Origin: JBOFOR01 sp051654865
GTDB taxonomy: Bacteria; Bacillota; Clostridia; Peptostreptococcales; Peptostreptococcaceae
Assembly: GCA_051654865.1 (NCBI GenBank)
Contig: JBOFYV010000104.1
Span: 11,253-75,252 of the forward strand
DNA length: 64,000 bases
Direction of reading: 5' to 3'
In this document: positions 35,367 through 44,247 of the stretch, piece after piece
Layout of the letters: each line of letters opens with the position of its first letter
Position numbering within the stretch: the stretch's first letter is position 1
Position numbers and translations under genes: made by a program
The notes under the pieces: generated by a model
The model's database searches: none
The model's input: the letters and a program-made list of their open reading frames with translations, nothing else
What the model was told of the DNA's origin: nothing

Positions 35367-35700
35367 AAAATATAATCCCCCTACCTTTTTGTTATTAAAT
35401 GAATATATTAATTATTATAGATTATTTAGACGATCTAATAAAGATAAGATATAAAAAAATAATAATTAATATACGTAGGATTCAATTTTTTTATATTATC
35501 TATACTAACTTTATAAATTTACTTGAATTATTGACTGATAAATAGAAGTTAATGTATATATTATACGTAGAACTATTTATACATAATTATAAATAAAATA
35601 AATAATAAAAAAATAGTGAAAAATATCGAAAAGTATTATTAAAGGAAAATTATGTATGATATAATAAAAAAAACGATTACATAATCAGGGGGGGAAATAA
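35367..35700. other. Intergenic region before the glycan locus, with promoter and cre-like site
   Basis: This 334-base AT-rich region holds the leftward gene's leader and the start of the rightward glycan locus. A TATAAT at 35660-35665 is a likely -10 box without a convincing -35. A 12-of-14 match to the cre consensus (AAAAAACGATTACA) lies at 35668-35681, just after the -10, followed by CAGGGGGGG as ribosome binding site for the YesL-like gene. No gene is seen. Confidence 0.5.
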
Positions 35701-36384
35701 ATGTCTAATGATAAGAGCAGAAAAAATAATGTACTGTATGATACATTAAATTATTTATATTATTTAATAGGGGTAAATATATGCTTTTTATTTAGCAATA
35801 TATTATTTATAATAGCTATTTTTACATTGAAAATAGAATTTCAAAATACGATATTCTTTATACTAGCATTAATTCCTGCAGGGCCATCGATAACAGCATT
35901 ATTTTCAGTAGTTGGAAAACTAATTAGAGAGAAAGATATTCGTCCATTCAAAGATTACATAGAAGCTTATAAACTGAATTTTATTGATAGTATGAAAGTA
36001 TGGTCTATACAGTTATTGATACTGATAATAGTAATATTAGATATTAGGTATATGCTAATAAGTGAAAATGTAATACTAGTAACTTTATTTAAACCATTAT
36101 TATTTATAAGTGGAATAATTATAAGTATTAGTATATATTTATATGCAATACTATCGAGATTTAAATTGAGAATGAAAGATTTAATCAAAGTATCTGTTAT
36201 GTATACATTTAAAAAATTACCATTATCTTTGATTAGTTTATTTGTATTATTAGGAATAACTTTTTTATCATTAGTAAGAGTTCAAATTTTAATGCCAGCA
36301 TTACCAGTGATAATAGTTTACATATTAATGTTAGGTCAAATGTCTACTCTAAGAGAGATAGAAGACTTGATTATAGCTGAATAA
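35701..36384 (+). CDS. YesL-like DUF624 membrane protein
   Basis: The 227-residue protein has five or six transmembrane helices and matches the DUF624/YesL family. Characteristic segments are LYYLIGVNICFLFSNILFII, LIPAGPSITALFSVVGKLIRE near residues 58-80, and a final helix LPVIIVYILMLGQMSTL. YesL-type proteins are nearly always next to carbohydrate importers of the LplABC/YtcP kind, and their molecular role is unknown. Here it is the first gene of the glycan locus, separated from the permeases by a terminator, so it has its own transcript. Confidence 0.85.
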   Translation: MSNDKSRKNNVLYDTLNYLYYLIGVNICFLFSNILFIIAIFTLKIEFQNTIFFILALIPAGPSITALFSVVGKLIREKDIRPFKDYIEAYKLNFIDSMKVWSIQLLILIIVILDIRYMLISENVILVTLFKPLLFISGIIISISIYLYAILSRFKLRMKDLIKVSVMYTFKKLPLSLISLFVLLGITFLSLVRVQILMPALPVIIVYILMLGQMSTLREIEDLIIAE

Positions 36385-36392
36385 TAATCAAA

Positions 36393-36442
36393 AAAATATC
36401 TTATATTGTAGCTTACATAGCTATTTTATAAGATATATTTTT
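36393..36442 (+). terminator. Terminator after the YesL-like gene
   Basis: AATATCTTATA and TATAAGATATATT pair around a ~21-base loop and are followed by TTT. It isolates the first gene from the importer genes. Confidence 0.8.
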
Positions 36443-36594
36443 AAAAAATAATATATGTCAAATATAATTAAATATAAAAAAAATACCTATTAAACTCAGT
36501 GATTTCAACAGGTTCATAACTTATATTAAAATAAACACATATCCAGAAAATATCACACATTGATAAATAGAGACAAAATTCATTACAATAAACT

Positions 36595-36608
36595 TGAAAA
36601 CGTTATCA
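36595..36608 (+). promoter_or_regulatory. cre operator (CcpA site) before the importer genes
   Basis: TGAAAACGTTATCA matches the catabolite-responsive element consensus TGWAANCGNTNWCA at every position. It lies 22 bases before the first permease start codon, so CcpA with phospho-HPr would block transcription when preferred sugars are present. Binding by a dedicated LacI-type repressor is possible, but none is encoded nearby. Confidence 0.8.
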
Positions 36609-36629
36609 AAAGGGGTGTGAGATATAGCT

Positions 36630-37592
36630 ATGGAAACTGGAATAAAAGTTTCAAAAGAAATGAAAAAACAAGAAAAGAGTTTAGGAAGAAAAAAGGCTTT
36701 AAAAAAAGCTTTGCGTAGTTGGCAGTTATATTTATTTGTATCACTAGCATTCCTTTACTTCTTAATTTTTAGTTACTTACCTATGTATGGGGTAACTATC
36801 GCATTTAAAGATTATATGCCTTCGCAAGGTATAATGGGGAGTCCATGGGTTGGATTTAAACATTTTGAAAGGTTCTTTAGTTCATATTATTTCTGGGATT
36901 TAATAAAGAATACAATAGGTATAAACGTATATGGTTTAATAGTAGGTTTCCCATTACCAATAATATTAGCCTTAGCTCTAAATGAAGCTAAAAATGAGAA
37001 ATTTAAAAAACTTACTCAAACTGTTACATATGCACCAAACTTTATATCTGTAGTTGTAATGTGCGGTATGGTTATTTCTTTCCTAGCACCAACAACAGGG
37101 ATAATAAATCACTTTGTAGAATTTTTAGGATTTGAACGTATACCATTTATGACAGATCCAAAATGGTTTAAAACAGTATATGTGTTGTCTGGAGTATGGC
37201 AAGGTACTGGATGGGCATCTGTTATATATCTAGCTGCATTATCTGGAGTAGATCCTGCACTACATGAAGCAGCTAAAATCGATGGAGCTACAAGACTTCA
37301 AAGAATATGGCATATAGATATTCCTGCAATACTACCAACTATAATGATAGTACTTATAATGAATGTGGGTAGTATAATGGGAATGGGTCATGAAAAGATA
37401 TTACTTTTACAAAACCCATTAAATTTAGAATCATCAAATGTAATTGCAACATTTGTTTACCAACAAGGTTTAATAGATGGGCAATATAGTTTTGCTGCTG
37501 CAGTTGGATTATTTAACTCAGTAATAAATTCAATTTTACTTATAACAGTAAATAAATTCTCTCGTAAATTAAGTGAGGTGAGCTTATGGTAA
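36630..37592 (+). CDS. Sugar ABC transporter permease, LplB/YtePQ type
   Basis: This is one of two membrane subunits of a carbohydrate importer. The 320-residue product has a basic N-terminus (KKALRSWQLYLFV), six transmembrane helices, and the EAA-loop of binding-protein-dependent permeases (EAAKIDGATRLQRIWHIDIP) that contacts the ATPase. The FSYLPMYGVTIAFKDY segment is diagnostic for the LplB subfamily, which imports complex oligosaccharides. The second permease gene overlaps its last 7 bases. The ATG at 36630 lies rather far (about 13 bases) from the GGGGTG element; a start at 36660 is possible. Confidence 0.92.
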   Translation: METGIKVSKEMKKQEKSLGRKKALKKALRSWQLYLFVSLAFLYFLIFSYLPMYGVTIAFKDYMPSQGIMGSPWVGFKHFERFFSSYYFWDLIKNTIGINVYGLIVGFPLPIILALALNEAKNEKFKKLTQTVTYAPNFISVVVMCGMVISFLAPTTGIINHFVEFLGFERIPFMTDPKWFKTVYVLSGVWQGTGWASVIYLAALSGVDPALHEAAKIDGATRLQRIWHIDIPAILPTIMIVLIMNVGSIMGMGHEKILLLQNPLNLESSNVIATFVYQQGLIDGQYSFAAAVGLFNSVINSILLITVNKFSRKLSEVSLW

Positions 37593-38512
37593 TAGGAAGA
37601 AAGAAATCAGGTAATAAAATAAAATATAGTTTAACAGATAGAATATTCCAAACTAGTGTTTATTTATTTCTTACACTAGCACTTGTAATCGTATTGTATC
37701 CACTTATATATATAGTAAGTGCATCAATAAGTGATCCTAAAACTGTAAGTTCAGGCGAGATGCTACTTTTCCCAAAAGGAATTACATTTGAAGGTTACAA
37801 AACTATATTTGAAAATCAAAGTATATGGAGAGGTTATGCAAATACAATATTCTATACAGCATTAGGTACACTTGTAAACTTAATAGTTACAATACCATGT
37901 GCATATGCATTATCTCGTGCAGATTTCTCAGGTAAGAAATTCTTTACAAAGTTTATGGTAGTAACAATGTTTTTAAGTGGAGGATTAATACCAACTTACT
38001 TAATAGTAAAAAATCTTGGTATGATAAATACAGTATGGGCATTGATAATTCCAAATGCAGCTTCTGTTTATAACATAGTTGTTACAAGAACATTCTTCCA
38101 AAGTACAATTCCTCGTGAATTAGAAGAAGCTGCAACTATAGATGGATGTAATGATATAAAGATGTTTATAAAAGTGATTTTACCATTATCACTTCCAATA
38201 ATAGCAGTAATGGCTCTATTCTATGGTGTAGGGCATTGGAATGGATACTTTAGTGCATTAATATACTTATCAGATAGAGCGTTATATCCTTTACAAATGG
38301 TACTAAGAGAAATATTAGTATTACAAGATATGGCATCTAATAGTATAGGAATGAACTCAAGTATGGCAGAGTTTGCTCACAGTAAACAACAATTAGCACA
38401 AGTTATTCAATATGGTGTAATGATAGTATCTACATTACCAATAATAGTAGTTTATCCATTCCTTCAAAAGTACTTTGTAAAAGGTATGATGGTTGGATCT
38501 GTAAAGGGGTAG
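37586..38512 (+). CDS. Sugar ABC transporter permease, YtcP/LplC type
   Basis: The second membrane subunit has 308 residues, six helices, and the EAA-loop EEAATIDGCNDIKMFIKVILP. LVIVLYPLIYIVSASISDP and the C-terminus FLQKYFVKGMMVGSVKG are typical of the YtcP/LplC subfamily. It overlaps the previous permease by 7 bases and is followed by a palindromic hairpin and then the binding lipoprotein. No ATP-binding subunit is encoded in the locus, as is usual for this transporter class, which shares a genome-wide MsmX/UgpC-type ATPase. Confidence 0.92.
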   Translation: MVIGRKKSGNKIKYSLTDRIFQTSVYLFLTLALVIVLYPLIYIVSASISDPKTVSSGEMLLFPKGITFEGYKTIFENQSIWRGYANTIFYTALGTLVNLIVTIPCAYALSRADFSGKKFFTKFMVVTMFLSGGLIPTYLIVKNLGMINTVWALIIPNAASVYNIVVTRTFFQSTIPRELEEAATIDGCNDIKMFIKVILPLSLPIIAVMALFYGVGHWNGYFSALIYLSDRALYPLQMVLREILVLQDMASNSIGMNSSMAEFAHSKQQLAQVIQYGVMIVSTLPIIVVYPFLQKYFVKGMMVGSVKG

Positions 38513-38518
38513 TATAAA

Positions 38519-38542
38519 GCTTTCCTTATTAATAAGGAAAGC
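38519..38542 (+). promoter_or_regulatory. Palindromic hairpin between permease and binding-protein genes
   Basis: GCTTTCCTTATT is followed immediately by AATAAGGAAAGC, a perfect 24-base palindrome, and then AAAACATATT with no T tract. It is not a normal terminator. In sugar ABC operons such intercistronic hairpins often protect or separate the highly expressed binding-protein mRNA; that role is inferred here. Confidence 0.65.
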
Positions 38543-38581
38543 AAAACATATTAAATATATACTAAAAGGAGATTTGGACAA

Positions 38582-40216
38582 ATGAAAAGACCACAAAGAG
38601 TTATTATTAGTACGACACTTATGATAAGTATGCTATTAACTGGATGTCAAGGGGGATCAAAGCAAGCAGATGAAGCTGTAAAAGGGGCATCTAATGTGCA
38701 AGTAGAAAAAGCTGGTTTTCCAATAGTAAAAGAACCTATTACATTAACAATGATGGCACCTGGAAATGGGCTTGCTGAATGGGAAGATATGCCACTAATA
38801 AAAGATTATGCTAAAAAGACTAATGTTAATTTAAAAATAACAACTCCTCCATCAAGTGACTTTGGAACTAAGTTAAACTTAGCGTTTGCTAGTGGGGATT
38901 TACCAGATATAATATATGGAGCAAGTTCAACTAATTTAACGGCTTCTATGGAAATGGATTATGGATCTCAAGGTACATTATTAGCTTTAGAGGATTTAAT
39001 AGATGAATATGCACCAAATTTAAAGAAAATACTAGATGAAAATCCAGAAATGCGTAAGAATATGACAACACCAGATGGTCATATATACTCTTTACCATTC
39101 ATAACAGAAGAAGATAATGGGATATGGCCAACAGGTCCATTATGGTACAACGGAGAGTGGCTAAAAGCTTTAAATGTAACAGAATTACCAAAAACAGCGG
39201 ATGAATTCTATAAGTTACTTGTAAGATTTAGAGACGAAGATCCAAATGGAAATGGAAAGAAAGATGAAATACCTTTCTCAGATGTTAAACTAGATTCATC
39301 TAGACCTTGGTTAATGTCAATATTCGGTATGAAGACTTTAGGTATTGAAGAGAATGATGGAAAAGTTAGATATACTCCAGCAACTGAAGAGTACAAAGCA
39401 TATTTAGAGTATATGAATAAGTTATATAAAGAAAAATTATTAGATCCAGAAGTATATTCTCAATCAAGTGAACAGAAAAAAGCAAAAGGAGAAGATAATC
39501 GATTAGGAGTATTCCCTGATTGGTATTCATTCTTTACAACAGGGGAACAAGAGTCAGAGGCTTTAGATGATTTAATGTGGCATCCATTAACTAGTGAGTA
39601 TGCAAAAGAAGCTGTTGTGCCAGCAAGTCCAATGATGGGTAGAGGTACATTTGCAATAACTAGTAATTGTGAAAGTCCAGAGGCAGCTATACGTTGGGTA
39701 GATTACTTCTATTCTGATGAAGGATATGAGTACTTAAATCAAGGGCCTGAAAATGTTTTATGGAAGTACGAAGAAGATGCTAACGGTGAAAAAAATAAAG
39801 TATTTGCAGATGGCATAGATCCTACTAAGGGTGAAGATGAACGTGGTAAAATTACTCCTGACTATGGATTAACAACGCCATCATATAGAAAAACATTAGA
39901 TCCAATAACTATTAAAGCTGATGATGAGCAAAGTCCGTTCAATGCATTTATAAAATCTGAAACTGAAGAAAAAATAACTAAATTTGGAGAAGTACCATTC
40001 CCATTAGTGTACCTTACTAAAGACGAACAAGATAAGGTTGCAGCTAGTGCTACAGATTTAAAAACTTATGTTGAACAAATGGAAGCTAAGTTTATAACAG
40101 GTGTAGAACCGCTAGAAAATTGGGATAAGTATATTAAAACTTTAGAATCTATGAATTTAAAAGAGTATGTGGAAACATACCAAACAGCTTATGACCGTTG
40201 GGACAAAGCTAAATAA
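38582..40216 (+). CDS. Oligosaccharide-binding lipoprotein, LplA/YtcQ type
   Basis: This is the extracellular solute-binding subunit. The signal peptide ends in the lipobox LLTGC with the lipidated cysteine at residue 22. The mature protein has the type-1 solute-binding fold, with SGDLPDIIYGASS, DEDPNGNGKKDEIPFSD (a possible calcium-binding loop, as in other members) and EAAIRWVDYFYSDEGYEYLN. At 544 residues it is as long as LplA/YtcQ proteins, which bind larger oligosaccharides than the ~420-residue MalE type. The gene follows AAGGAG. The ligand is unknown; neighbouring enzymes suggest N-glycan fragments. Confidence 0.9.
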   Translation: MKRPQRVIISTTLMISMLLTGCQGGSKQADEAVKGASNVQVEKAGFPIVKEPITLTMMAPGNGLAEWEDMPLIKDYAKKTNVNLKITTPPSSDFGTKLNLAFASGDLPDIIYGASSTNLTASMEMDYGSQGTLLALEDLIDEYAPNLKKILDENPEMRKNMTTPDGHIYSLPFITEEDNGIWPTGPLWYNGEWLKALNVTELPKTADEFYKLLVRFRDEDPNGNGKKDEIPFSDVKLDSSRPWLMSIFGMKTLGIEENDGKVRYTPATEEYKAYLEYMNKLYKEKLLDPEVYSQSSEQKKAKGEDNRLGVFPDWYSFFTTGEQESEALDDLMWHPLTSEYAKEAVVPASPMMGRGTFAITSNCESPEAAIRWVDYFYSDEGYEYLNQGPENVLWKYEEDANGEKNKVFADGIDPTKGEDERGKITPDYGLTTPSYRKTLDPITIKADDEQSPFNAFIKSETEEKITKFGEVPFPLVYLTKDEQDKVAASATDLKTYVEQMEAKFITGVEPLENWDKYIKTLESMNLKEYVETYQTAYDRWDKAK

Positions 40217-40237
40217 AAACATTTAAGTAAGCAAAAT

Positions 40238-40302
40238 AAAAAGCAATAAAATGATATTACTGAAAAATAAAATCAAAAAGTATATTGTTTTATTGCTTTT
40301 TT
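40238..40302 (+). terminator. Terminator after the binding-protein gene
   Basis: AAAAGCAATAAAA and TTTTATTGCTTTT form a 13-bp stem around a ~37-base loop, ending in TTTTTT. It closes the importer transcript just before the regulator gene. Confidence 0.8.
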
Positions 40303-40326
40303 ATAATAGGGAAAGAGGGGGGATAT

Positions 40327-42573
40327 ATGAAATTTAATAAAATCAAACTTAACTTATGGCATAGGTATATTCTCTATTATTGTGCTATTTTTATAATACC
40401 ATTTATACTATTGATTTATTTTGTATCAGAAACAACATTAGGAAAGGTAGAAAATCAATTTGATAATAGCATAAAAAGTAATTTAGATAAATCAAAGGAT
40501 ATATTATACTCTCAGATTGATGAGTTATCTTCCATATCAATACAAATATCAAAAGATTCATACTTATCTCCGGGTAAAATGAAACATGATTATTATAGTA
40601 GTTTAGGTGAAGAAATGATATCAAGGTATGCATCGAGTAATAAAATTATAGAGGATATAATAATATCTTATTTTTCAATCGAAGATAAATTTTACACAAC
40701 AAATGGATTATATACAGGGAAAGATTTATTACTGAAAAAATACTACAAAGATACAAACATATCTAAATCAGATTTAAATAAGATATTAAATCTTAAAGTA
40801 TCTCAACTTATTTCGTTACCAAGTATAGATAAGAATGGAAATACTAAATTTAGATTATATTATGTTTTCCCTATGTATGATTATAGTAATAATCAATGTG
40901 GAGTAATTACATATCTATTGAATGAAGAAAATTTAGTAAATATGTTACCTGAAATTGATAAAAATAATAAGAGTGAAATTTACATAACCAATCAAAATAA
41001 TGAAATTATTCTAAGTAATACAAATCAATTAAATAAAAGCTTTATAGATGAGAATGGAATAATAGCTAAGAAAGTATTAAAAAATAGAAATTATAGTGTA
41101 GATAAAACTACATATAGAATAAACACATCGGATTTAAAAGAACTTGATTTAAAATTTATAAATATAGTTGATAATGAAAATTTATCTTTATCGTTAATAA
41201 GTGCTAGAACGAAGGCATTTATATTTTTAAGTATTTTACTAGTGATAGGATTGGGATTAATACTAGCAATAAGCTATTATCAATATGCACCTATTAAGCG
41301 AATAAATACGATATTAAATGAGAAAACAAAGAATCAAAAACATAAAAATTATAAAAATGAACTTACTAGTATAGAGCTATTAGTAAGTAATATCATTATT
41401 GAAAATGAAGAATTGATAAATAAGAATAAATTCTTGAATGAAGCAGATAAGAATCAGATATTATTAGAACTTATAGAAGGGATAAACATAAGTAAAAAAC
41501 AAAATACATTTATATCTAAATTAGAGGAAAAAGGAAAAGGATATTATATTATATTAATAAAGAAATCACAGCTTATAAATGGATGTAAGGCAGACTTATA
41601 TAAAAAGTTATCTATAGAAAATGATAAATATAATATACTTACCATTCAAATACCTCTTCAAGATAAGGTAGGGTTATTGGTGGTACATAAGCAATCAAAT
41701 ATAGATATGAAAGAATCATTAGAATTTGTTCAAAATAAATTAAAAGTATTACAAGAAGATACATATGTACATTCTGGACGTATGTATGATGACTTATCAA
41801 AGATAAATCAATCATATATAGAAGCAATGATTGCATGTGACTATGTAATTACAAGTATGGAAAATAAATTAATATTATATAGAGAAAATAATGATTACCA
41901 AGATGGTACTTTAAAGTACCCATATGATATAGAAGAAAAACTAGAATATGGTATTAAACAAGGATCTAAAGAAGTAGCCCAAGATAGTTTAAATAGTATA
42001 TTTGAATTTATAAACAATAATAATCATTATTGCCAAGAAATTAAAATTTATACTTTCTACCTAATAAAGTTTATTACAAAAATAGCATCACAAATAAACT
42101 TCCCTCAGGAAAAAGTTAATGTTAAAGAATTAGTTGAATACAAAAAATTAAGTGAATTAGAGTTAAAACTGACTGAGTTAGTAAATGAAATAAGTGATTA
42201 TATTATTTCTAAAAGAAATAAAGTTAGAGATGAATCTATAGAAGGTGTTTTCAATGAAATACATAACAACTATAGATCTCATGATTTATCTTTAGAGTTT
42301 ATAGCACAGAAGTATGATTATTCAGTTCCATATTTAAGTAAAGTTATAAAAGAAGAGACTAAAATGACATTTACAAAATATATACAAGAATTAAGATTTG
42401 TATATGTAAAAGATATGTTAGTAGAAACTGACTTACCTATAAAAGAAATAGTATATAATGCAGGTTATTACGATATGTCAAATTTCTCTAGAAAGTTTAA
42501 GACTATAGTCGGAGTTACTCCAAGCCAGTATAGGGAAATTAATAAAGATAAAAAAAATTTAGAAATGGCATAA
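40327..42573 (+). CDS. Membrane-bound AraC-family regulator (YesN/YtdP-like)
   Basis: The 748-residue protein combines a sensor and a DNA-binding domain. One transmembrane helix is at about residues 13-33 (YILYYCAIFIIPFILLIYF), followed by an extracellular ~260-residue sensor (Cache-like), a second helix at about 297-320 (ILLVIGLGLILAISYY), a cytoplasmic region, and a C-terminal AraC double helix-turn-helix (SLEFIAQKYDYSVPYLSKV, KEIVYNAGYYDMSNFSRKF, GVTPSQYRE). No histidine kinase or receiver domain is visible, so it is a one-component transmembrane regulator. Such proteins typically activate the adjacent oligosaccharide importer. The ATG at 40327 follows GAGGGGGG; upstream in-frame codons lie in the terminator. 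Confidence 0.88.
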   Translation: MKFNKIKLNLWHRYILYYCAIFIIPFILLIYFVSETTLGKVENQFDNSIKSNLDKSKDILYSQIDELSSISIQISKDSYLSPGKMKHDYYSSLGEEMISRYASSNKIIEDIIISYFSIEDKFYTTNGLYTGKDLLLKKYYKDTNISKSDLNKILNLKVSQLISLPSIDKNGNTKFRLYYVFPMYDYSNNQCGVITYLLNEENLVNMLPEIDKNNKSEIYITNQNNEIILSNTNQLNKSFIDENGIIAKKVLKNRNYSVDKTTYRINTSDLKELDLKFINIVDNENLSLSLISARTKAFIFLSILLVIGLGLILAISYYQYAPIKRINTILNEKTKNQKHKNYKNELTSIELLVSNIIIENEELINKNKFLNEADKNQILLELIEGINISKKQNTFISKLEEKGKGYYIILIKKSQLINGCKADLYKKLSIENDKYNILTIQIPLQDKVGLLVVHKQSNIDMKESLEFVQNKLKVLQEDTYVHSGRMYDDLSKINQSYIEAMIACDYVITSMENKLILYRENNDYQDGTLKYPYDIEEKLEYGIKQGSKEVAQDSLNSIFEFINNNNHYCQEIKIYTFYLIKFITKIASQINFPQEKVNVKELVEYKKLSELELKLTELVNEISDYIISKRNKVRDESIEGVFNEIHNNYRSHDLSLEFIAQKYDYSVPYLSKVIKEETKMTFTKYIQELRFVYVKDMLVETDLPIKEIVYNAGYYDMSNFSRKFKTIVGVTPSQYREINKDKKNLEMA

Positions 42574-42586
42574 TAGGGGTGTATAT

Positions 42587-44200
42587 ATGAATTATAAAGA
42601 GTTTTATATGGAAGATGAGTATGTGTTTTTTAACAAGAAAAAAATAATATTAAAATTTATTAGTTGCTATTATAGGTATTCAACACCAAGTGAAATAAAA
42701 GGAATAGTTGATTGTGATGATGATATACAAATATTATTATCAGATACAAAAGAAGAAACTGACCTAGAATTAGTATTTAAATATAACAGAAGTATAAAAA
42801 ATAGCGGATTTATATTAAATATAAATCCTAATCAATCTATAGAAATACAAGCAGCTAATGAGAGAGGTATAAGAAATGGATATAGAGAATTCTGTAAGCA
42901 TATAAGAAAGACAGAAAAAGGAATTTATATACCAAAAGTATCAATAAATCATGAACCAACATTAAAGCTAAGCGGAGTAATAGAAGGTTTTTATGGTAGA
43001 CCATGGAGCCATGAAGATAGACTAGATTGTATAAAATTTATAGGAGATAAAAGTATGAATACATACATGTATGCTCCAAAGGATGATACATATCATAGGG
43101 ATTTATGGAGAGAATTATACCCTCAAAATAGAATTTTAGAGTTTGAAGAAATACTGAATGAATGTAAAGTAAATCATATTGAGTTTTATTATATGATAGC
43201 ACCAGGTAAGGACTTTGACTTTACACTTGAAGCAGACTATATAGCGCTTAAAACAAAGTTAACGCAGCTTATAGAGCTTGGTGTAACGAACTTTGGATTA
43301 TTGTTAGATGATATAGAGTATAGAATAGATAATAAAACTAAGTTGAAATTTAAAACACCAGCTCATACTCATTCACATATAGTAAACACAATATATAGCT
43401 TCTTAAATGAAAATATAGATGAGTTTAATTTAGTAATGTGTCCAACTGAATATGATATAGATTATGATAGTCCATATCTACATATTTTAGGCGAAAAGTT
43501 ATTACCTGAAATTAAAATATTTTGGACTGGAAATGAAACATTATCTCACAAAATAACTAAAGATAGCTTTGATAATATAAGTAAAATACTAAATCATGAA
43601 ATAATAATATGGGATAATGTTCCAGTTAATGATTTTGAAACTGATAGAGAGTTAATCTTTATTGCTCCATATGAAAATAGATTTGTACACCTTTGTAATG
43701 AAAATTTAGAAGGAATAGTATTAAATCCTATGGATATATGGGAAATGTCTAAATTTACCTTAGCCTCATTTTCACAGTATGCATATAATGCATATAACTT
43801 CAGAGCAAAAGAAGATTTTAAAAAGGCTATAGAAGAAGTTGTAGACAAAGAATTTGTTGAAGATATGTATATAATTAGTAAATATTTTAGAAATAGCAGA
43901 GTATCAAATTCATTACCATTTGAACTATATAGTATGTTAAATGAAATTGACATTGAATCTATAGATAAAGAATTAAATATGCTTTTTAAATCAGTTGATA
44001 ATATAAAAAATATAAAATCTAAAAGATTTATAGACAGTATAAATCCATGGATATTAAGAATAGAAAGAGAAAAAGACCTTTGGAGTGCTTTTATGAACAA
44101 GGAAACACATAAAGTGGAAGAAATATTAAAAAACCTAGAAAAAGATAATAACAAAACACCGTCTAATTTAGTTGTTAAGGTTATAAAAAATATTAAGTAA
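42587..44200 (+). CDS. GH84 beta-N-acetylglucosaminidase, cytoplasmic
   Basis: GH84 enzymes remove terminal beta-linked N-acetylglucosamine by substrate-assisted catalysis; family members include O-GlcNAcase and clostridial NagH/NagJ. After a ~115-residue GH20b-like N-terminal domain (IQAANERGIRNGYREF), the catalytic barrel shows SGVIEGFYGRPWSHEDRLD and MNTYMYAPKDDTYHR, and the catalytic Asp pair D241-D242 in LLLDDIEYR. It ends after a helical domain at 537 residues, with no signal peptide and none of the carbohydrate-binding or cohesin modules of secreted clostridial GH84 enzymes. It therefore acts inside the cell on imported fragments. It begins 13 bases after the regulator gene. Confidence 0.92.
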   Translation: MNYKEFYMEDEYVFFNKKKIILKFISCYYRYSTPSEIKGIVDCDDDIQILLSDTKEETDLELVFKYNRSIKNSGFILNINPNQSIEIQAANERGIRNGYREFCKHIRKTEKGIYIPKVSINHEPTLKLSGVIEGFYGRPWSHEDRLDCIKFIGDKSMNTYMYAPKDDTYHRDLWRELYPQNRILEFEEILNECKVNHIEFYYMIAPGKDFDFTLEADYIALKTKLTQLIELGVTNFGLLLDDIEYRIDNKTKLKFKTPAHTHSHIVNTIYSFLNENIDEFNLVMCPTEYDIDYDSPYLHILGEKLLPEIKIFWTGNETLSHKITKDSFDNISKILNHEIIIWDNVPVNDFETDRELIFIAPYENRFVHLCNENLEGIVLNPMDIWEMSKFTLASFSQYAYNAYNFRAKEDFKKAIEEVVDKEFVEDMYIISKYFRNSRVSNSLPFELYSMLNEIDIESIDKELNMLFKSVDNIKNIKSKRFIDSINPWILRIEREKDLWSAFMNKETHKVEEILKNLEKDNNKTPSNLVVKVIKNIK

Positions 44201-44247
44201 TTAATATTAAATAATAAATTTTAAATAATAAATAAGGAGTTTTTAAT

